The notes: generated by a model not told the origin, from the letters alone. A DNA stretch of 64,000 nucleotides from Francisella sp. LA112445 (GCF_012224145.1 NZ_CP041030.1:1674001-1738000), one strand, 5' to 3'. Counted from the stretch's first letter, positions 31,134 to 39,769 are shown. Program-made: numbers and translations.

Positions 31134-32210
31134 CTATATCAAAGATTTACCATTTTTAACAAATCTAGGTTTTACAATCTCAACATCTAGCTCTTTGCCA
31201 CGTATATTTACCTTAGGATTAGCGCCTTGTTTTGGTACATATGCTAAAGCTATAGCTATTTTTAAAGTTGGTGAAAAACTACCACTTGTAATATAGCCCT
31301 TCTCACCATTGTCTAAAACTATCTCTTGCCCAGCTCTTAAGACACCTTTTGATCTAAGAACTATACCAGCCCACCTAGTATCAACGCCTTTTGCTTTTTT
31401 AGCTAATAGCGCTTTTTTACCAATAAAATCCCTACCTTCATCAGATAAGTCAACGCTCCAACCAAGACCTCTTTCTAAAGGTGTTGTTGAACTATCCATA
31501 TCAGAGCCATATAAATGCATCCCAGCTTCTAACCTAAGCGTATCTCTAGCACCAAGGCCAGCAGGTATCGCACCATGTTTTAATAAGTTATTCCAAAAAT
31601 CTATAGCTTGATCTGCTGGAAGCATAATCTCAAAGCCATCCTCTCCAGTATAACCAGTACGTGCAAACATCCATCTACTAAAAAACTTAAATGAGAATGG
31701 CTTAAGGTGATCTAACTGCTTAGCAATATCTGATGTCACTACATGCTCAACTACTTTAGCAGCATTAGGACCTTGGACAGCTACTATAGCCAAATCTTCT
31801 TGAGGAGTTATCTCAACTTCAAAACCTTTAGCATTTTCTCTAAACCATGCTTCATCAGACTCCCTATTACCTGCATTCACAACAATTCTAAAATTATCAG
31901 CATCAATTTTATATGTAATTAAATCATCTACAATTCCTGCTTCATGATTTAGCATACAGCCATATTGTGCTTTATTACTTACTAGTTTAGCCACATCATT
32001 TGCTAGGATATGACGTAAGAATTTTTCAGCATCCTTACCTTTGATATCTACAGCAAGCATATGCGAAACATCAAACACACCACAGTTTTCTCTAACATTA
32101 TTATGCTCTTGAATTTGTGAGCCATAGTTAATTGGCATTGACCAACCTGAGAAATCAACCATTTTAGCATTTGCAGCAATATGCGCTTCGAAAAGAGGTG
32201 TTTTTAACAT
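31134..32210 (-). CDS. gcvT: Aminomethyltransferase (glycine cleavage T protein)
   Basis: Transfers the methylene unit from lipoyl-bound aminomethyl to tetrahydrofolate, releasing ammonia. Family signatures include [63 protein letters not shown] and GLGWSVDL. Length of 358 is typical. It is the first gene of the gcvT-H-PA-PB run. I looked for a glycine riboswitch in the 90 bases upstream and found none. The lipoamide dehydrogenase (L protein) is not in the window. Confidence 0.96.
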   Translation of the reverse strand: MLKTPLFEAHIAANAKMVDFSGWSMPINYGSQIQEHNNVRENCGVFDVSHMLAVDIKGKDAEKFLRHILANDVAKLVSNKAQYGCMLNHEAGIVDDLITYKIDADNFRIVVNAGNRESDEAWFRENAKGFEVEITPQEDLAIVAVQGPNAAKVVEHVVTSDIAKQLDHLKPFSFKFFSRWMFARTGYTGEDGFEIMLPADQAIDFWNNLLKHGAIPAGLGARDTLRLEAGMHLYGSDMDSSTTPLERGLGWSVDLSDEGRDFIGKKALLAKKAKGVDTRWAGIVLRSKGVLRAGQEIVLDNGEKGYITSGSFSPTLKIAIALAYVPKQGANPKVNIRGKELDVEIVKPRFVKNGKSLI

Positions 32211-32304
32211 AAGATTACCTACTGAATTTAAACTCTAACAAAAGACACTATACATCTTTTTATAGCCTTTTATAAGCATTTTTTCTCAAAAAAATTTACT
32301 ATTT

Positions 32305-34440
32305 TTATTCATCAAGAACTTTTATATACAACTTACCATCTTTAGCTCTCTCTGGGCCATGAATATCTGTATCAAATCCTGGTAGCATTGAGCCTATTTT
32401 TTCTAACATTAGTAGAAAGTCTAAGATTACCTTTGATTCTGCTGTTATTCTCTCTCCTGGGAATATAACTGGAATTCCTGGTGGATAAGGAAGTATCATA
32501 ACAGCACAAATATGCTCGTAGATCTCTGCTAGAGGAACTTTTTTAACTTTACCCTTTAATAACTTTTGAAAAGCTCTATGCGGATTTAGCTTCTGCTCTG
32601 GTAAAACGTTAAATGCATGATACATTAGGTTTGGCAAATTTGCATCACGCATATATTGATGTAGCTGCTCACTAATCTCTTGTATCCTCTTATCATCATA
32701 AAACTTTGGATCTTCAGCATATAAAGTCGGTAACATTTTTTCTACTAAAGTATTTTCATCGTACATTTGTTTAAACTTATTTAATACAGATATAAGTCTT
32801 ACAGATTTTGCTTTTGTAGTTCCTAGACTAAATATAAACAATAAAGAATAAGGTCCAGATTTTTCAACAACAATATCATGCTCATCTAGAAATTTAGCCA
32901 CAACATCTGCTGGAACACCCCACTCTTGGACATCATTATCTTTTATACCAGGAGTTAAAATAGTTATCTTAATAGGGTCTAATGATAAAAAGTCATCATC
33001 CACATTTTTAAAACCATGCCAGTTATCAGCATTTCTAAGTGGCCAAGCTTTTTTGCTTGATATATCATCAGGCTGCCAAACATCAAAAAACCACCCATTA
33101 GCCTCCGACCTTAGTTTGACAAGCTCTCTTCTGAAGTCTATAGCTAGATTAATAGTTTTATCTATAAGATTATAACCTTGTTCGCCCTCCATCATTGCCG
33201 CTGCCATTTCTGTACTTGATACTATTGGGTAGAATGGCGATGTTGAGGTATGCATCATATAAGCCTCATTTAAAACCTCTTCATTATAATCACCTTTGAT
33301 ATGAAGCATCGATGACTGACTAAATGCTGCTAAAAGTTTATGTGTTGACTGTGTCTCAAAAACTATATGTTTAGATTTAGGCTCAATCTGCATTGCAGTA
33401 CGATTTTCATAGATTGGATGAAATATAGCATAAGGAATCCATGCACTATCAAAATGTAATTTTTTGACTTCTAATTCATTATGAATTGTACTAGTATTAT
33501 ACAAAATTCCATCATAGGTAGAATTTGTTATAACCGCATACTCCGGCCATTTATCTGCAATATTACTATTTTGTATTTTCTCTTGGATTGTTTCTCTCTG
33601 AAACTCACCTTTAGAAATCCCTCCAATTATGCCATAAGCATTTCTAGTTGGCTTAAGATATATAGGATTAACATCAACCATCATCATAAGATGAGTTATA
33701 GACTTATGACAATTTCTATCAACTAAAATAGTATCACCATCAGCAACACTATACATACCTACTATCTTATTAGCCGTTGATGTACCATTAGTTACAATAA
33801 GAGACCTTTCTGATTTAAAAACTTTTGAAATATATTCTTCAGCATCCTTATGTGCCTCTGAATGATCTAGTAAACTACCTAGTTCTTTCATTGAGATAGA
33901 TAAATCAGTTTTAAAAATATTCTCACCATAAAAGTCATAAAACAAAGCACCTACTGGAGATCTTTGAAAACCGTAACCACCCTGATGCCCAGGCGTACAA
34001 AATGCCGAGTTAAAATCTCTTGAGTATTTAAATAACTCATATGTTAGTGGTGGCAATATATCATTAAAATAATTTGTGATAGTTTTATGAATAAAATCCG
34101 AATCCTCGCCAGCTAAGGCATCATACTGTATAAAGTTAATATTTAGATTAAAATCTCTAAGATTAAGTTTGATACTTTGATTATAATCAGAGGCTACAAA
34201 TATTGGTAATTTCGTATTTAAATGAGCAATATTATGAAAAGCCTCCACGTTAAAGCTTGCTCCATCTAATACAATACAGCATATCCTAGAGTTCTCCTCA
34301 AGAATCTCAACAACCTCTGACATCTCATCAAGAACTAAAGTATTATAATGATAACCTTTAAGATCCCTTTCAATTTTTAATAAGAATTCTTCTTTATATG
34401 ATTTTAGAGAATCATTGTAGACAAACACCACAGTTTTCAT
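32305..34440 (-). CDS. Inducible-type lysine/ornithine/arginine decarboxylase
   Basis: A fold-type I PLP decarboxylase with an N-terminal response-regulator-like wing domain (residues 1-130), the PLP core (PLP lysine in FETQSTHKLLAAFSQSS) and the C-terminal domain (PYPPGIPVIFPGE). The 711-residue size and order match CadA/LdcC/SpeF/AdiA enzymes, which decarboxylate a basic amino acid and consume a proton, aiding acid resistance and polyamine supply. Its closest look is to lysine decarboxylases, but specificity cannot be fixed by eye. No antiporter gene is adjacent, unlike the E. coli cad operon. Confidence 0.9.
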   Translation of the reverse strand: MKTVVFVYNDSLKSYKEEFLLKIERDLKGYHYNTLVLDEMSEVVEILEENSRICCIVLDGASFNVEAFHNIAHLNTKLPIFVASDYNQSIKLNLRDFNLNINFIQYDALAGEDSDFIHKTITNYFNDILPPLTYELFKYSRDFNSAFCTPGHQGGYGFQRSPVGALFYDFYGENIFKTDLSISMKELGSLLDHSEAHKDAEEYISKVFKSERSLIVTNGTSTANKIVGMYSVADGDTILVDRNCHKSITHLMMMVDVNPIYLKPTRNAYGIIGGISKGEFQRETIQEKIQNSNIADKWPEYAVITNSTYDGILYNTSTIHNELEVKKLHFDSAWIPYAIFHPIYENRTAMQIEPKSKHIVFETQSTHKLLAAFSQSSMLHIKGDYNEEVLNEAYMMHTSTSPFYPIVSSTEMAAAMMEGEQGYNLIDKTINLAIDFRRELVKLRSEANGWFFDVWQPDDISSKKAWPLRNADNWHGFKNVDDDFLSLDPIKITILTPGIKDNDVQEWGVPADVVAKFLDEHDIVVEKSGPYSLLFIFSLGTTKAKSVRLISVLNKFKQMYDENTLVEKMLPTLYAEDPKFYDDKRIQEISEQLHQYMRDANLPNLMYHAFNVLPEQKLNPHRAFQKLLKGKVKKVPLAEIYEHICAVMILPYPPGIPVIFPGERITAESKVILDFLLMLEKIGSMLPGFDTDIHGPERAKDGKLYIKVLDE

Positions 34441-34543
34441 AGTTTAAGTAACCTATAAAAATATAACTATCTAACAATTCAGTATACTAAAAGTTGATTA
34501 ATTAATAATACTTTTATTAAACAAAGATAAAAAATAAAGGTTA

Positions 34544-35236
34544 TTATGAATGTTGAACTAATTGGATTTCACCATCTACTAGTCTATAGATCTTATTCAT
34601 TCTTTGAGCTAGTTTTTCATCGTGAGTCACAATCACAAAACTAGTGCCAAAATCATCACTTAACTGCTGCATTAGTTGGAAAATACTTTCTGATCTTTGG
34701 CTATCAAGATTTCCCGTTGGTTCATCTGCTAAAATACAATTTGGATTAGTTACTAATGCTCTAGCAATCGCAACTCTTTGACGCTCTCCACCTGAAAGCT
34801 CTGCCGGTTTATGATTTGCACGGTGATCTAGACCAACTTTCTCTAGTATTTCTTTTGCACGCTTTATAGAGTCTTTTTTATTATATTTCTTTGTAATTGC
34901 TAAAGGAATCATAACATTTTCAATAGCTGTAAACTCCGGTAAAAGATGATGTAATTGATATATAAAACCTAAGTGTTTATTACGCATTATTGCTCTTTTG
35001 TTTACTGACTGATTATCAAACCTTTCACCCATTAAATACACTTCACCAGAATTACATTTATCTAATCCACCTAGTACATTTAATAAAGTAGTTTTACCAG
35101 AGCCTGATAAACCTAATATAGCAACTTTTTCACCTTTTTTAATCTCAAGATTAATATCTTTAAGAATAGCTATATCATTTTTAAATTCAGTATATTTTTT
35201 TGAGACATTTTTACAGTTTAAAACAATATCACTCAT
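34544..35236 (-). CDS. lolD: Lipoprotein-releasing ABC transporter ATP-binding protein LolD
   Basis: ATPase of the LolCDE complex, which extracts mature lipoproteins from the inner membrane and hands them to LolA. Walker A GLSGSGKTT is at residues 42-50, the signature motif is LSGGERQRVAIARAL, Walker B ILADEPTGNLD, and the switch His is in VIVTHD. The LolD-type insertion with FIYQLHHLLPEFTAIENV is present. Length of 230 is typical. Its start overlaps the lolC end by 8 bases. Confidence 0.95.
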   Translation of the reverse strand: MSDIVLNCKNVSKKYTEFKNDIAILKDINLEIKKGEKVAILGLSGSGKTTLLNVLGGLDKCNSGEVYLMGERFDNQSVNKRAIMRNKHLGFIYQLHHLLPEFTAIENVMIPLAITKKYNKKDSIKRAKEILEKVGLDHRANHKPAELSGGERQRVAIARALVTNPNCILADEPTGNLDSQRSESIFQLMQQLSDDFGTSFVIVTHDEKLAQRMNKIYRLVDGEIQLVQHS

Positions 35237-36491
35237 ATCTTAGCGCCTCTACTGGTTGAACTCTTGAAGCACTCCAAGCTGGATATAATGTTGCTAAGAA
35301 GCTTAAAAACATCGAAACTAAAGTCACCTTAACAACATCTGAGAACATTAATTCTGATGGAATATAATCAATCAAATAAACACTTGCATTTAAGAACTGT
35401 CTACCTGTAACATGCTGAATAAAATTAACAATTTCTGTAGCATAAGTTGATAAGATAACGCCTAATAATACCCCAATAATTGTACCTATCAGTCCGATTA
35501 TAAAGCCTTGATATATAAATACTGTAATAATCTGACGTGATGACATTCCCATAGTTCTTAAGATAGCAATATCACTACGTTTATCTGTAACCACCATCAC
35601 TAAAGATGATAGTAAGTTAAATATTGCTACTGTTATTATCAATAGCAATATAAAAAACATCATTGTTTTTTCCATCTTAAGTGCATCAAAAAATGATTTA
35701 TTCTCATCCGTCCAATCACGAGTAAAGTAATAAGATGACAGCCCTCCATCATTTAGCTTATTTTTAATAACAGGAGCATCATAGACATTTTTTGTACCAA
35801 GCTGTAATGACGTAATAGCATTTCCAGTTTCAAAAACTTTTTGAGCATCTTTGAGATTAATCATCGCATAATAAGCATCATACTGATAACTTACAGAGAA
35901 AATACCTGTCACTGTGAATTGTTTGATACGAGGAATCATACCCGCTGGAGTTAAACTAACTTTTGGCACTATAAGAGTAACTTTATCACCCACAGATACA
36001 CCCAAGTTACCCGCTAAAACACTACCTAAAACTATATTATAGCCCTTACCATCATCTAAAGATGACAAGCTCCCATCAACAATATGCTTCTTAATAGGCA
36101 GGACCTTAGTTTGATATTTTGGCTCTATCCCTTGAATCTGCACAAATGCAGTTGTACTACCTCCTGTATTTGCACTAAGTAATCCTTGAGACTCCACTAT
36201 AGGAGCAGCTGAAGTAACCTTAGGGTTATTTGCTAATATCTTCTTTGAAAGTGATTGCCAATCATCAAGCTTACCACCCATTTCATATACTTTTAATGGA
36301 GGCACCATCATTAAGATTCTATTTTTAATCTGTTGATCAAAACCATTCATAACAGACATTACTGTTATTAAAACTGCAACGCCTAATGATATACCAAGAA
36401 ATGATATCGCTGAAATAATAGATATAAACCTATTACGCTTCTTCGCGCGAATATATCTTAAGCCAATAAATAACGGTAAACTTCTAAACAT
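35229..36491 (-). CDS. lolC: Lipoprotein-releasing system permease LolC/LolE (LolF-like)
   Basis: Inner-membrane permease of the lipoprotein-release machine. The N-terminal segment LFIGLRYIRAKKRNRFISI leads into TM1 and is followed by VMNGFDQQIKNRIL. A periplasmic MacB-like domain of about 200 residues comes next, then three TM helices of the FtsX domain with MVVTDKRSDIAILRTMGMS, and the C-terminal LYPAWSASRVQPVEALRYE. Only one permease gene is present here, so the complex may be the two-component type (one permease serving as homodimer), which is known in several gammaproteobacteria. Confidence 0.92.
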   Translation of the reverse strand: MFRSLPLFIGLRYIRAKKRNRFISIISAISFLGISLGVAVLITVMSVMNGFDQQIKNRILMMVPPLKVYEMGGKLDDWQSLSKKILANNPKVTSAAPIVESQGLLSANTGGSTTAFVQIQGIEPKYQTKVLPIKKHIVDGSLSSLDDGKGYNIVLGSVLAGNLGVSVGDKVTLIVPKVSLTPAGMIPRIKQFTVTGIFSVSYQYDAYYAMINLKDAQKVFETGNAITSLQLGTKNVYDAPVIKNKLNDGGLSSYYFTRDWTDENKSFFDALKMEKTMMFFILLLIITVAIFNLLSSLVMVVTDKRSDIAILRTMGMSSRQIITVFIYQGFIIGLIGTIIGVLLGVILSTYATEIVNFIQHVTGRQFLNASVYLIDYIPSELMFSDVVKVTLVSMFLSFLATLYPAWSASRVQPVEALRYE

Positions 36492-36634
36492 TTAATTTTT
36501 TAATAAGAAAAATTGTATTATAGGATAACATATTAGGATATGAAAAACATTTCAAAAATATTTACCAAGATTTGTTCATCAAAAAATCCTGCTACCTTTA
36601 TTAAAATTTAATTGTCCTTGTTAAATTTACATAA

Positions 36635-36662
36635 TTGTCATACCTCTTTTTTATCTTATAAT
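36635..36662 (+). promoter_or_regulatory. Strong sigma-70-like promoter before a 35-residue ORF
   Basis: TTGTCA (36635-36640) and a perfect TATAAT (36657-36662) are separated by 16 bases. Transcription would start near 36669, about 30 bases before an AGGAGG site and ATG. Confidence 0.65.
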
Positions 36663-36699
36663 TAAGCAAGATCATCTACTGTTGAAAATAGGAGGCAAA

Positions 36700-36807
36700 A
36701 TGAAAGATTTATTTAAATCTCGAATTAATTATATTTGCATCTATTTAGGAGGGTTAGTTATAACCTATACAAGTATAACGTTCTTAATCTTAGAAACGAT
36801 GTTCTAA
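36700..36807 (+). CDS. Small membrane protein, 35 residues
   Basis: The ORF begins with ATG eight bases after the first base of an ideal AGGAGG. It encodes a short basic N-terminus (MKDLFKSRINY) and then one hydrophobic helix (IYLGGLVITYTSITFLILE). No family is recognised. Support comes from the match of a near-consensus promoter, an ideal ribosome binding site, a single TM segment of the right length and a terminator-like hairpin 33 bases after the stop. It could be a small membrane regulator or a type I toxin-like peptide; the strand is opposite to both flanking genes. Confidence 0.6.
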   Translation: MKDLFKSRINYICIYLGGLVITYTSITFLILETMF

Positions 36808-36839
36808 ATACAGTTGATATATTTTGGCTACACAAAGTC

Positions 36840-36878
36840 AAGTGCTGCACCCACACGCTATAACTCTAAGCAGCACTT
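36840..36878. terminator. Hairpin downstream of the small membrane protein gene
   Basis: AAGTGCTGC (36840-36848) and GCAGCACTT (36870-36878) are perfect 9-base inverted arms around a 21-base loop. No long U run follows on either strand, so it may act as an mRNA-end hairpin between convergent transcripts rather than a strong intrinsic terminator. Confidence 0.5.
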
Positions 36879-36929
36879 AGATATAAATCCCTTAAAAATC
36901 AAAATATATTAACTGTATTTAAACAACTC

Positions 36930-37880
36930 TTACCAACGCTGGAAAATTTCCATACAGATATCTTTAATAGCCTTACCTGTTTGCTGTGTTTTCTCTAGAT
37001 CTTGAGCATGTATGTTTGTTAGTACAATAGTATCAAACGGTCGAGTTTTATACTCAGGAAGTAAATTAACTATTTCATAGTTTTCCTCACTTGGCTCATC
37101 AAAATACTTTTCAGGAAGCAGTCCTATTCCATAACCTAAACGCACAAGATCTCTCAATTGAACCAACACATCTGTAGCAAAGTTACCATTAATTACAACT
37201 GAATGCTCTTTATTATCATCATCAAGCAAATTCCAGCGTGTTTTTGACCAAAGATTTGTATATAAGCAATTATGATCTTTAAGGTCTTCTAATTTTTTTG
37301 GTTCACCATACTGTTTTAAATAATCTTTAGAAGCAAAAATCTTCATAATATCTGAGCGTCGTGTAACAATATTCCAGTGATCAGGATTTATTGCATGAAA
37401 GAATAGATCTTCTGTTATACAAATATCAAAATGTTGAATAAAGTTTTTAAGTTTAAGAATTTCACGCTCCATCATATTAAATGTATATGTTGATAACTCA
37501 ATTTTAATATTTGGGAATTTTTCTTTTAACTTAGGGTAAATGTTGTAAATAAAAAAATACGAAAAACCAATAGACAAAAATATTTTGATAGGAATATTCT
37601 CATCATCAAGGTTGCTAATATTACCCTCCACATCATCTAATACTTTTTCAATACTCTCAAGATGATTTAATGTTGAATTATATAAAATCCTACCCGCGGA
37701 AGTTAATTCAATACCTTTGTTTGATCGTGTGATTAATTTCTTACCAAGTTGATCTTCAAGTTGCGAGATTTGTCTTGAGATAGTAGTATGCGCTATTCCA
37801 AGCACTGCGCTTGCTTGGGAAAAAGAACCACTATTTATTAATGTTTTAAAGAAAAATAAATTATCGTAAACTTTCTTCAT
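36930..37880 (-). CDS. LysR-family transcriptional regulator
   Basis: A DNA-binding regulator with an N-terminal winged helix-turn-helix (GSFSQASAVLGIAHTTISRQISQLEDQLG, broken here as residues about 18-46, written in the family order S-A-A-x-L-x-x-x-x-x-x-S-R-x-I), the RSNKGIELTSAG wing, and a periplasmic-binding-protein-like effector domain. Length of 316 is standard. Its effector is unknown. It lies just downstream of the peptide-array operon on the same strand, separated by 94 bases, so it could be part of or regulate that island. Confidence 0.9.
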   Translation of the reverse strand: MKKVYDNLFFFKTLINSGSFSQASAVLGIAHTTISRQISQLEDQLGKKLITRSNKGIELTSAGRILYNSTLNHLESIEKVLDDVEGNISNLDDENIPIKIFLSIGFSYFFIYNIYPKLKEKFPNIKIELSTYTFNMMEREILKLKNFIQHFDICITEDLFFHAINPDHWNIVTRRSDIMKIFASKDYLKQYGEPKKLEDLKDHNCLYTNLWSKTRWNLLDDDNKEHSVVINGNFATDVLVQLRDLVRLGYGIGLLPEKYFDEPSEENYEIVNLLPEYKTRPFDTIVLTNIHAQDLEKTQQTGKAIKDICMEIFQRW

Positions 37881-37974
37881 CTCTATATATTATAAGAAAA
37901 TCATATAGAGTAATAATATCAACTTATTCCATTTTTTGGTTGTTATTCCAAAAAATTTACTATAAAAAATGACT

Positions 37975-38169
37975 TCAGAAACATATTATAAATTTCCTAG
38001 ATAAATTTATAATATTGGTTATAGTTAGCTTAAATCTATAAAAATAGATTATAAAAGCTGCTCGATAAAACTTTAGTAAACGATATATAAAAAGTGCTTC
38101 TAAGACTATAAAGGTTCCTGTTAAAAAACACATTGATGCAATAAATAAAGCTATAACCCAACTACGCAT
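37975..38169 (-). CDS. Small membrane protein, last gene of the peptide-array operon
   Basis: A 64-residue protein with two hydrophobic segments (WVIALFIASMCFLTGTFIV and, further on, RAAFIIYFY) and a basic C-terminus. The chosen ATG at 38169 is embedded in the stop of the previous gene (ATGCGTAG, 8-base overlap), with AGAGG nine bases upstream; this is a classic coupled start. An upstream in-frame ATG at 38205 would add 12 residues. No family is recognised. In context it could be an exporter component, an immunity protein or an anchor; none can be chosen from sequence. Confidence 0.6.
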   Translation of the reverse strand: MRSWVIALFIASMCFLTGTFIVLEALFIYRLLKFYRAAFIIYFYRFKLTITNIINLSRKFIICF

Positions 38170-38680
38170 CTCTAATACCTCTAGATAAAATAAAATATGC
38201 TCCAATATCTGGTCTTTTGCTTACTATTGACTCTGGTAATTGATGTTTTGTTAGTTCCATATCTTTACATGATTTAAATAAACGTATTAAAAAATTGCTC
38301 TTCACATTGCTAACTAACTTTTTTGAAGGGAATAAATGAAAAGTATTAATATTCTTATATAGTTTATAAAATACTGTCTGAGTAAACTTATATTTATAAA
38401 TAAACATCATCATTGGCATTCTATATTTTGGTTGAAATGCATGAAGATGTAATTCACATTGAGAGTTTCTACTATCTATATTTCTAACTAAAACATAACC
38501 TGCAGGAGTATCTTTTTCATCTGTAAAAACAATATGATCACATTTTAACTCAAATATTCTTTGATAAAACTTCTCTATAGTAAATGGGCTCTGTGTATAA
38601 GCTAAAATACTTTTAACTAATTTGTCTGTATAACTAGTTCTCTTAGTATCATGATAAAGTATAGTATAGTTTAGACTCAT
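38162..38680 (-). CDS. Hypothetical protein, possible GNAT-fold acyltransferase
   Basis: A 172-residue soluble protein. The stretch from DHIVFTDEKDTPAGYVLVRN to ELHLHAFQPKYR resembles strands beta2-beta5 of GNAT acetyltransferases (a strand, a Gly-Tyr-Val strand, and a strand with conserved acidic/His residues before the acyl-CoA loop), but the R/Q-x-x-G-x-G/A loop is not clearly present. The C-terminal half is Lys/Phe-rich and helical. AGGAG precedes the ATG and the gap to the preceding gene is 26 bases. In the operon it would be the candidate modifying enzyme or partner for the small peptides. GNAT assignment is tentative. Confidence 0.6.
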   Translation of the reverse strand: MSLNYTILYHDTKRTSYTDKLVKSILAYTQSPFTIEKFYQRIFELKCDHIVFTDEKDTPAGYVLVRNIDSRNSQCELHLHAFQPKYRMPMMMFIYKYKFTQTVFYKLYKNINTFHLFPSKKLVSNVKSNFLIRLFKSCKDMELTKHQLPESIVSKRPDIGAYFILSRGIRDA

Positions 38681-38706
38681 TTTACTCTCCTAGGATTAGT
38701 TTTTAT

Positions 38707-39138
38707 CTAAATTGCCTCGGCAACATCATTACCATATGCCCAGACTCGATCAATATATTCTTCACCCCAATCATCTATTAAAAATAATAACTGCTGTTCA
38801 AAAACTTCTGGATCCATAGGTTCGCCTTTAAATGGATTCTCTGGATTATGGTGAACACACTCAATACCAAATAACTCCTTTGACATCGTCAAGTAATCTC
38901 GTGTATGTAAAATGTATGCATGCCAAACTTCATCTAAGTAATTCATTGAATCCATCATAAATGATTTTTGTTTCTCTAAGCGCCATCTTTGTGCAGAATA
39001 CAACCAACACATAAAATCTGTAAACCACTGTTTTGCCTGTGCTCTATTCATTTTTAGCTCTTTCATAACTCTCAGAGTTACTGACTCATTATTCCAGTTT
39101 AAAATATCAGTCTTTGATGGAAGTTTTATTTTTTGCAT
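38707..39138 (-). CDS. GRDP-like (PF07173-type) protein downstream of the peptide array
   Basis: A 143-residue soluble protein. Its centre carries DEVWHAYILHTRDYLTMS followed by FGIECVHHNPENPF, closely matching the pattern W-H-x-x-I-L-x-T-x-x-Y ... F-G-x-x-x-H-H-x-P of GRDP-like proteins. The three or four conserved His residues could bind a metal. No enzymatic activity is established for this family as far as I know. It begins 45 bases after the last peptide gene in the same direction with AAGGTGA upstream, so it is probably co-transcribed. It is a candidate modification or processing factor for the peptides. Confidence 0.7.
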   Translation of the reverse strand: MQKIKLPSKTDILNWNNESVTLRVMKELKMNRAQAKQWFTDFMCWLYSAQRWRLEKQKSFMMDSMNYLDEVWHAYILHTRDYLTMSKELFGIECVHHNPENPFKGEPMDPEVFEQQLLFLIDDWGEEYIDRVWAYGNDVAEAI

Positions 39139-39183
39139 ACTACTGTCACCTTATTTTTTACTAACCTTTTACTTCTATAGTTA

Positions 39184-39267
39184 TTAAGCCGCACACATTA
39201 TTCCGCAGGTTTTGCAAGATAGTGATGTCTTTGATGTTATTTTTTTTAGATTTTTAATTGTTCTCAT
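39184..39267 (-). CDS. Short Cys-rich peptide, copy 6 (most diverged)
   Basis: Encodes 27 residues: leader MRTIKNLKKITSKTS then tail LSCKTCGIMCAA with three cysteines. The leader matches the other five copies at most positions (Lys2 to Arg, Leu10 to Ile), while the tail is different. It has its own Shine-Dalgarno (GGGAG) seven bases before the ATG. It is the last of six tandem genes and is followed by the GRDP-like gene. Conservation of the leader with a variable tail is the pattern of precursor peptides. Confidence 0.75.
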   Translation of the reverse strand: MRTIKNLKKITSKTSLSCKTCGIMCAA

Positions 39268-39296
39268 TTTTTTCTCCCTTTTATTTTAAAAAACTA

Positions 39297-39371
39297 TTAA
39301 ACTCCACACGAAACAACGTTACAAGATGCTATCTGCGTAGTTAATTTCTTTAAGTTCTTTATAGTTTTCAT
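39297..39371 (-). CDS. Short Cys-containing peptide, copy 5
   Basis: Encodes 24 residues: leader MKTIKNLKKLTTQIA then tail SCNVVSCGV. The two cysteines and the following glycine keep the C-x4-C-G spacing of copies 1-4 (C-SVPP-CG), while the residues between them differ. The ribosome binding site is weaker (AAGGAAA). The substitutions fall mostly in the tail, and synonymous differences in the leader argue for selection on the protein. Confidence 0.8.
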   Translation of the reverse strand: MKTIKNLKKLTTQIASCNVVSCGV

Positions 39372-39425
39372 TTTATTTTTCCTTTTTTTAATTTTTATCT
39401 GAATTCTATTCTTTATCAGCTCTGT

Positions 39426-39503
39426 TTAGCCTCCACATGGTGGAACGCTACATGCTGCTAATGTTTGTGATGTTAGTTTCTTTAAGTTCTTAATCGTTTT
39501 CAT
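39426..39503 (-). CDS. Short Cys-containing peptide, copy 4
   Basis: Encodes the same 25-residue peptide as copies 1-3 (leader MKTIKNLKKLTSQTLAA, tail CSVPPCGG) although its DNA differs at several synonymous sites (AAA for AAG at Lys9, ACA for ACT at Thr11, AGC for AGT at Ser19). Silent changes only, in a gene this short, support a real, selected coding sequence. AGGAG lies seven bases before the ATG. Confidence 0.88.
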   Translation of the reverse strand: MKTIKNLKKLTSQTLAACSVPPCGG

Positions 39504-39558
39504 TTTATTTCTCCTTTTTTAATTTCTCTCTAAATCTTTATTCTTTTATTAGCTCTGC

Positions 39559-39636
39559 TTAACCGCCACATGGTGGAACACTACATGCTGCTAATGTTTG
39601 TGAAGTTAGCTTCTTTAAGTTCTTAATCGTTTTCAT
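39559..39636 (-). CDS. Short Cys-containing peptide, copy 3
   Basis: A 25-residue peptide identical to copies 1, 2 and 4, ending CSVPPCGG. The codons of the last two glycines (GGC GGT) and the bases after the stop (GCAGAGC) match copy 1 but not copies 2 and 4 (GGA GGC, then ACAGAGC), indicating that a two-gene block was duplicated. AGGAG lies seven bases before the ATG. The spacer to the next gene is 55 bases. Confidence 0.88.
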   Translation of the reverse strand: MKTIKNLKKLTSQTLAACSVPPCGG

Positions 39637-39691
39637 TTTATTTCTCCTTTTTTAATTTCTCTCTAAATCTTTATTCTTTTATTAGCTCTGT

Positions 39692-39769
39692 TTAGCCTCC
39701 ACATGGTGGAACACTACATGCTGCTAATGTTTGTGAAGTTAGCTTCTTTAAGTTCTTAATCGTTTTCAT
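39692..39769 (-). CDS. Short Cys-containing peptide, copy 2
   Basis: A 25-residue peptide identical to copies 1, 3 and 4. Nothing in it resembles a signal peptide: the N-terminal half is basic (five lysines by residue 9) and amphipathic with no long hydrophobic run, so it is more like a RiPP leader or a membrane-surface helix than a Sec signal. AGGAG lies seven bases before the ATG. Confidence 0.88.
   Translation of the reverse strand: MKTIKNLKKLTSQTLAACSVPPCGG

Noticed and set aside
31020-32304. Glycine riboswitch around gcvT/gcvH
   Set aside because: The leader upstream of gcvT and the gcvT-gcvH spacer lack the tandem glycine aptamer signatures.
36840-36878. A small RNA gene at the AAGTGCTGC hairpin
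   Set aside because: A single hairpin without its own promoter or U run is better explained as the 3' end of the small ORF transcript.
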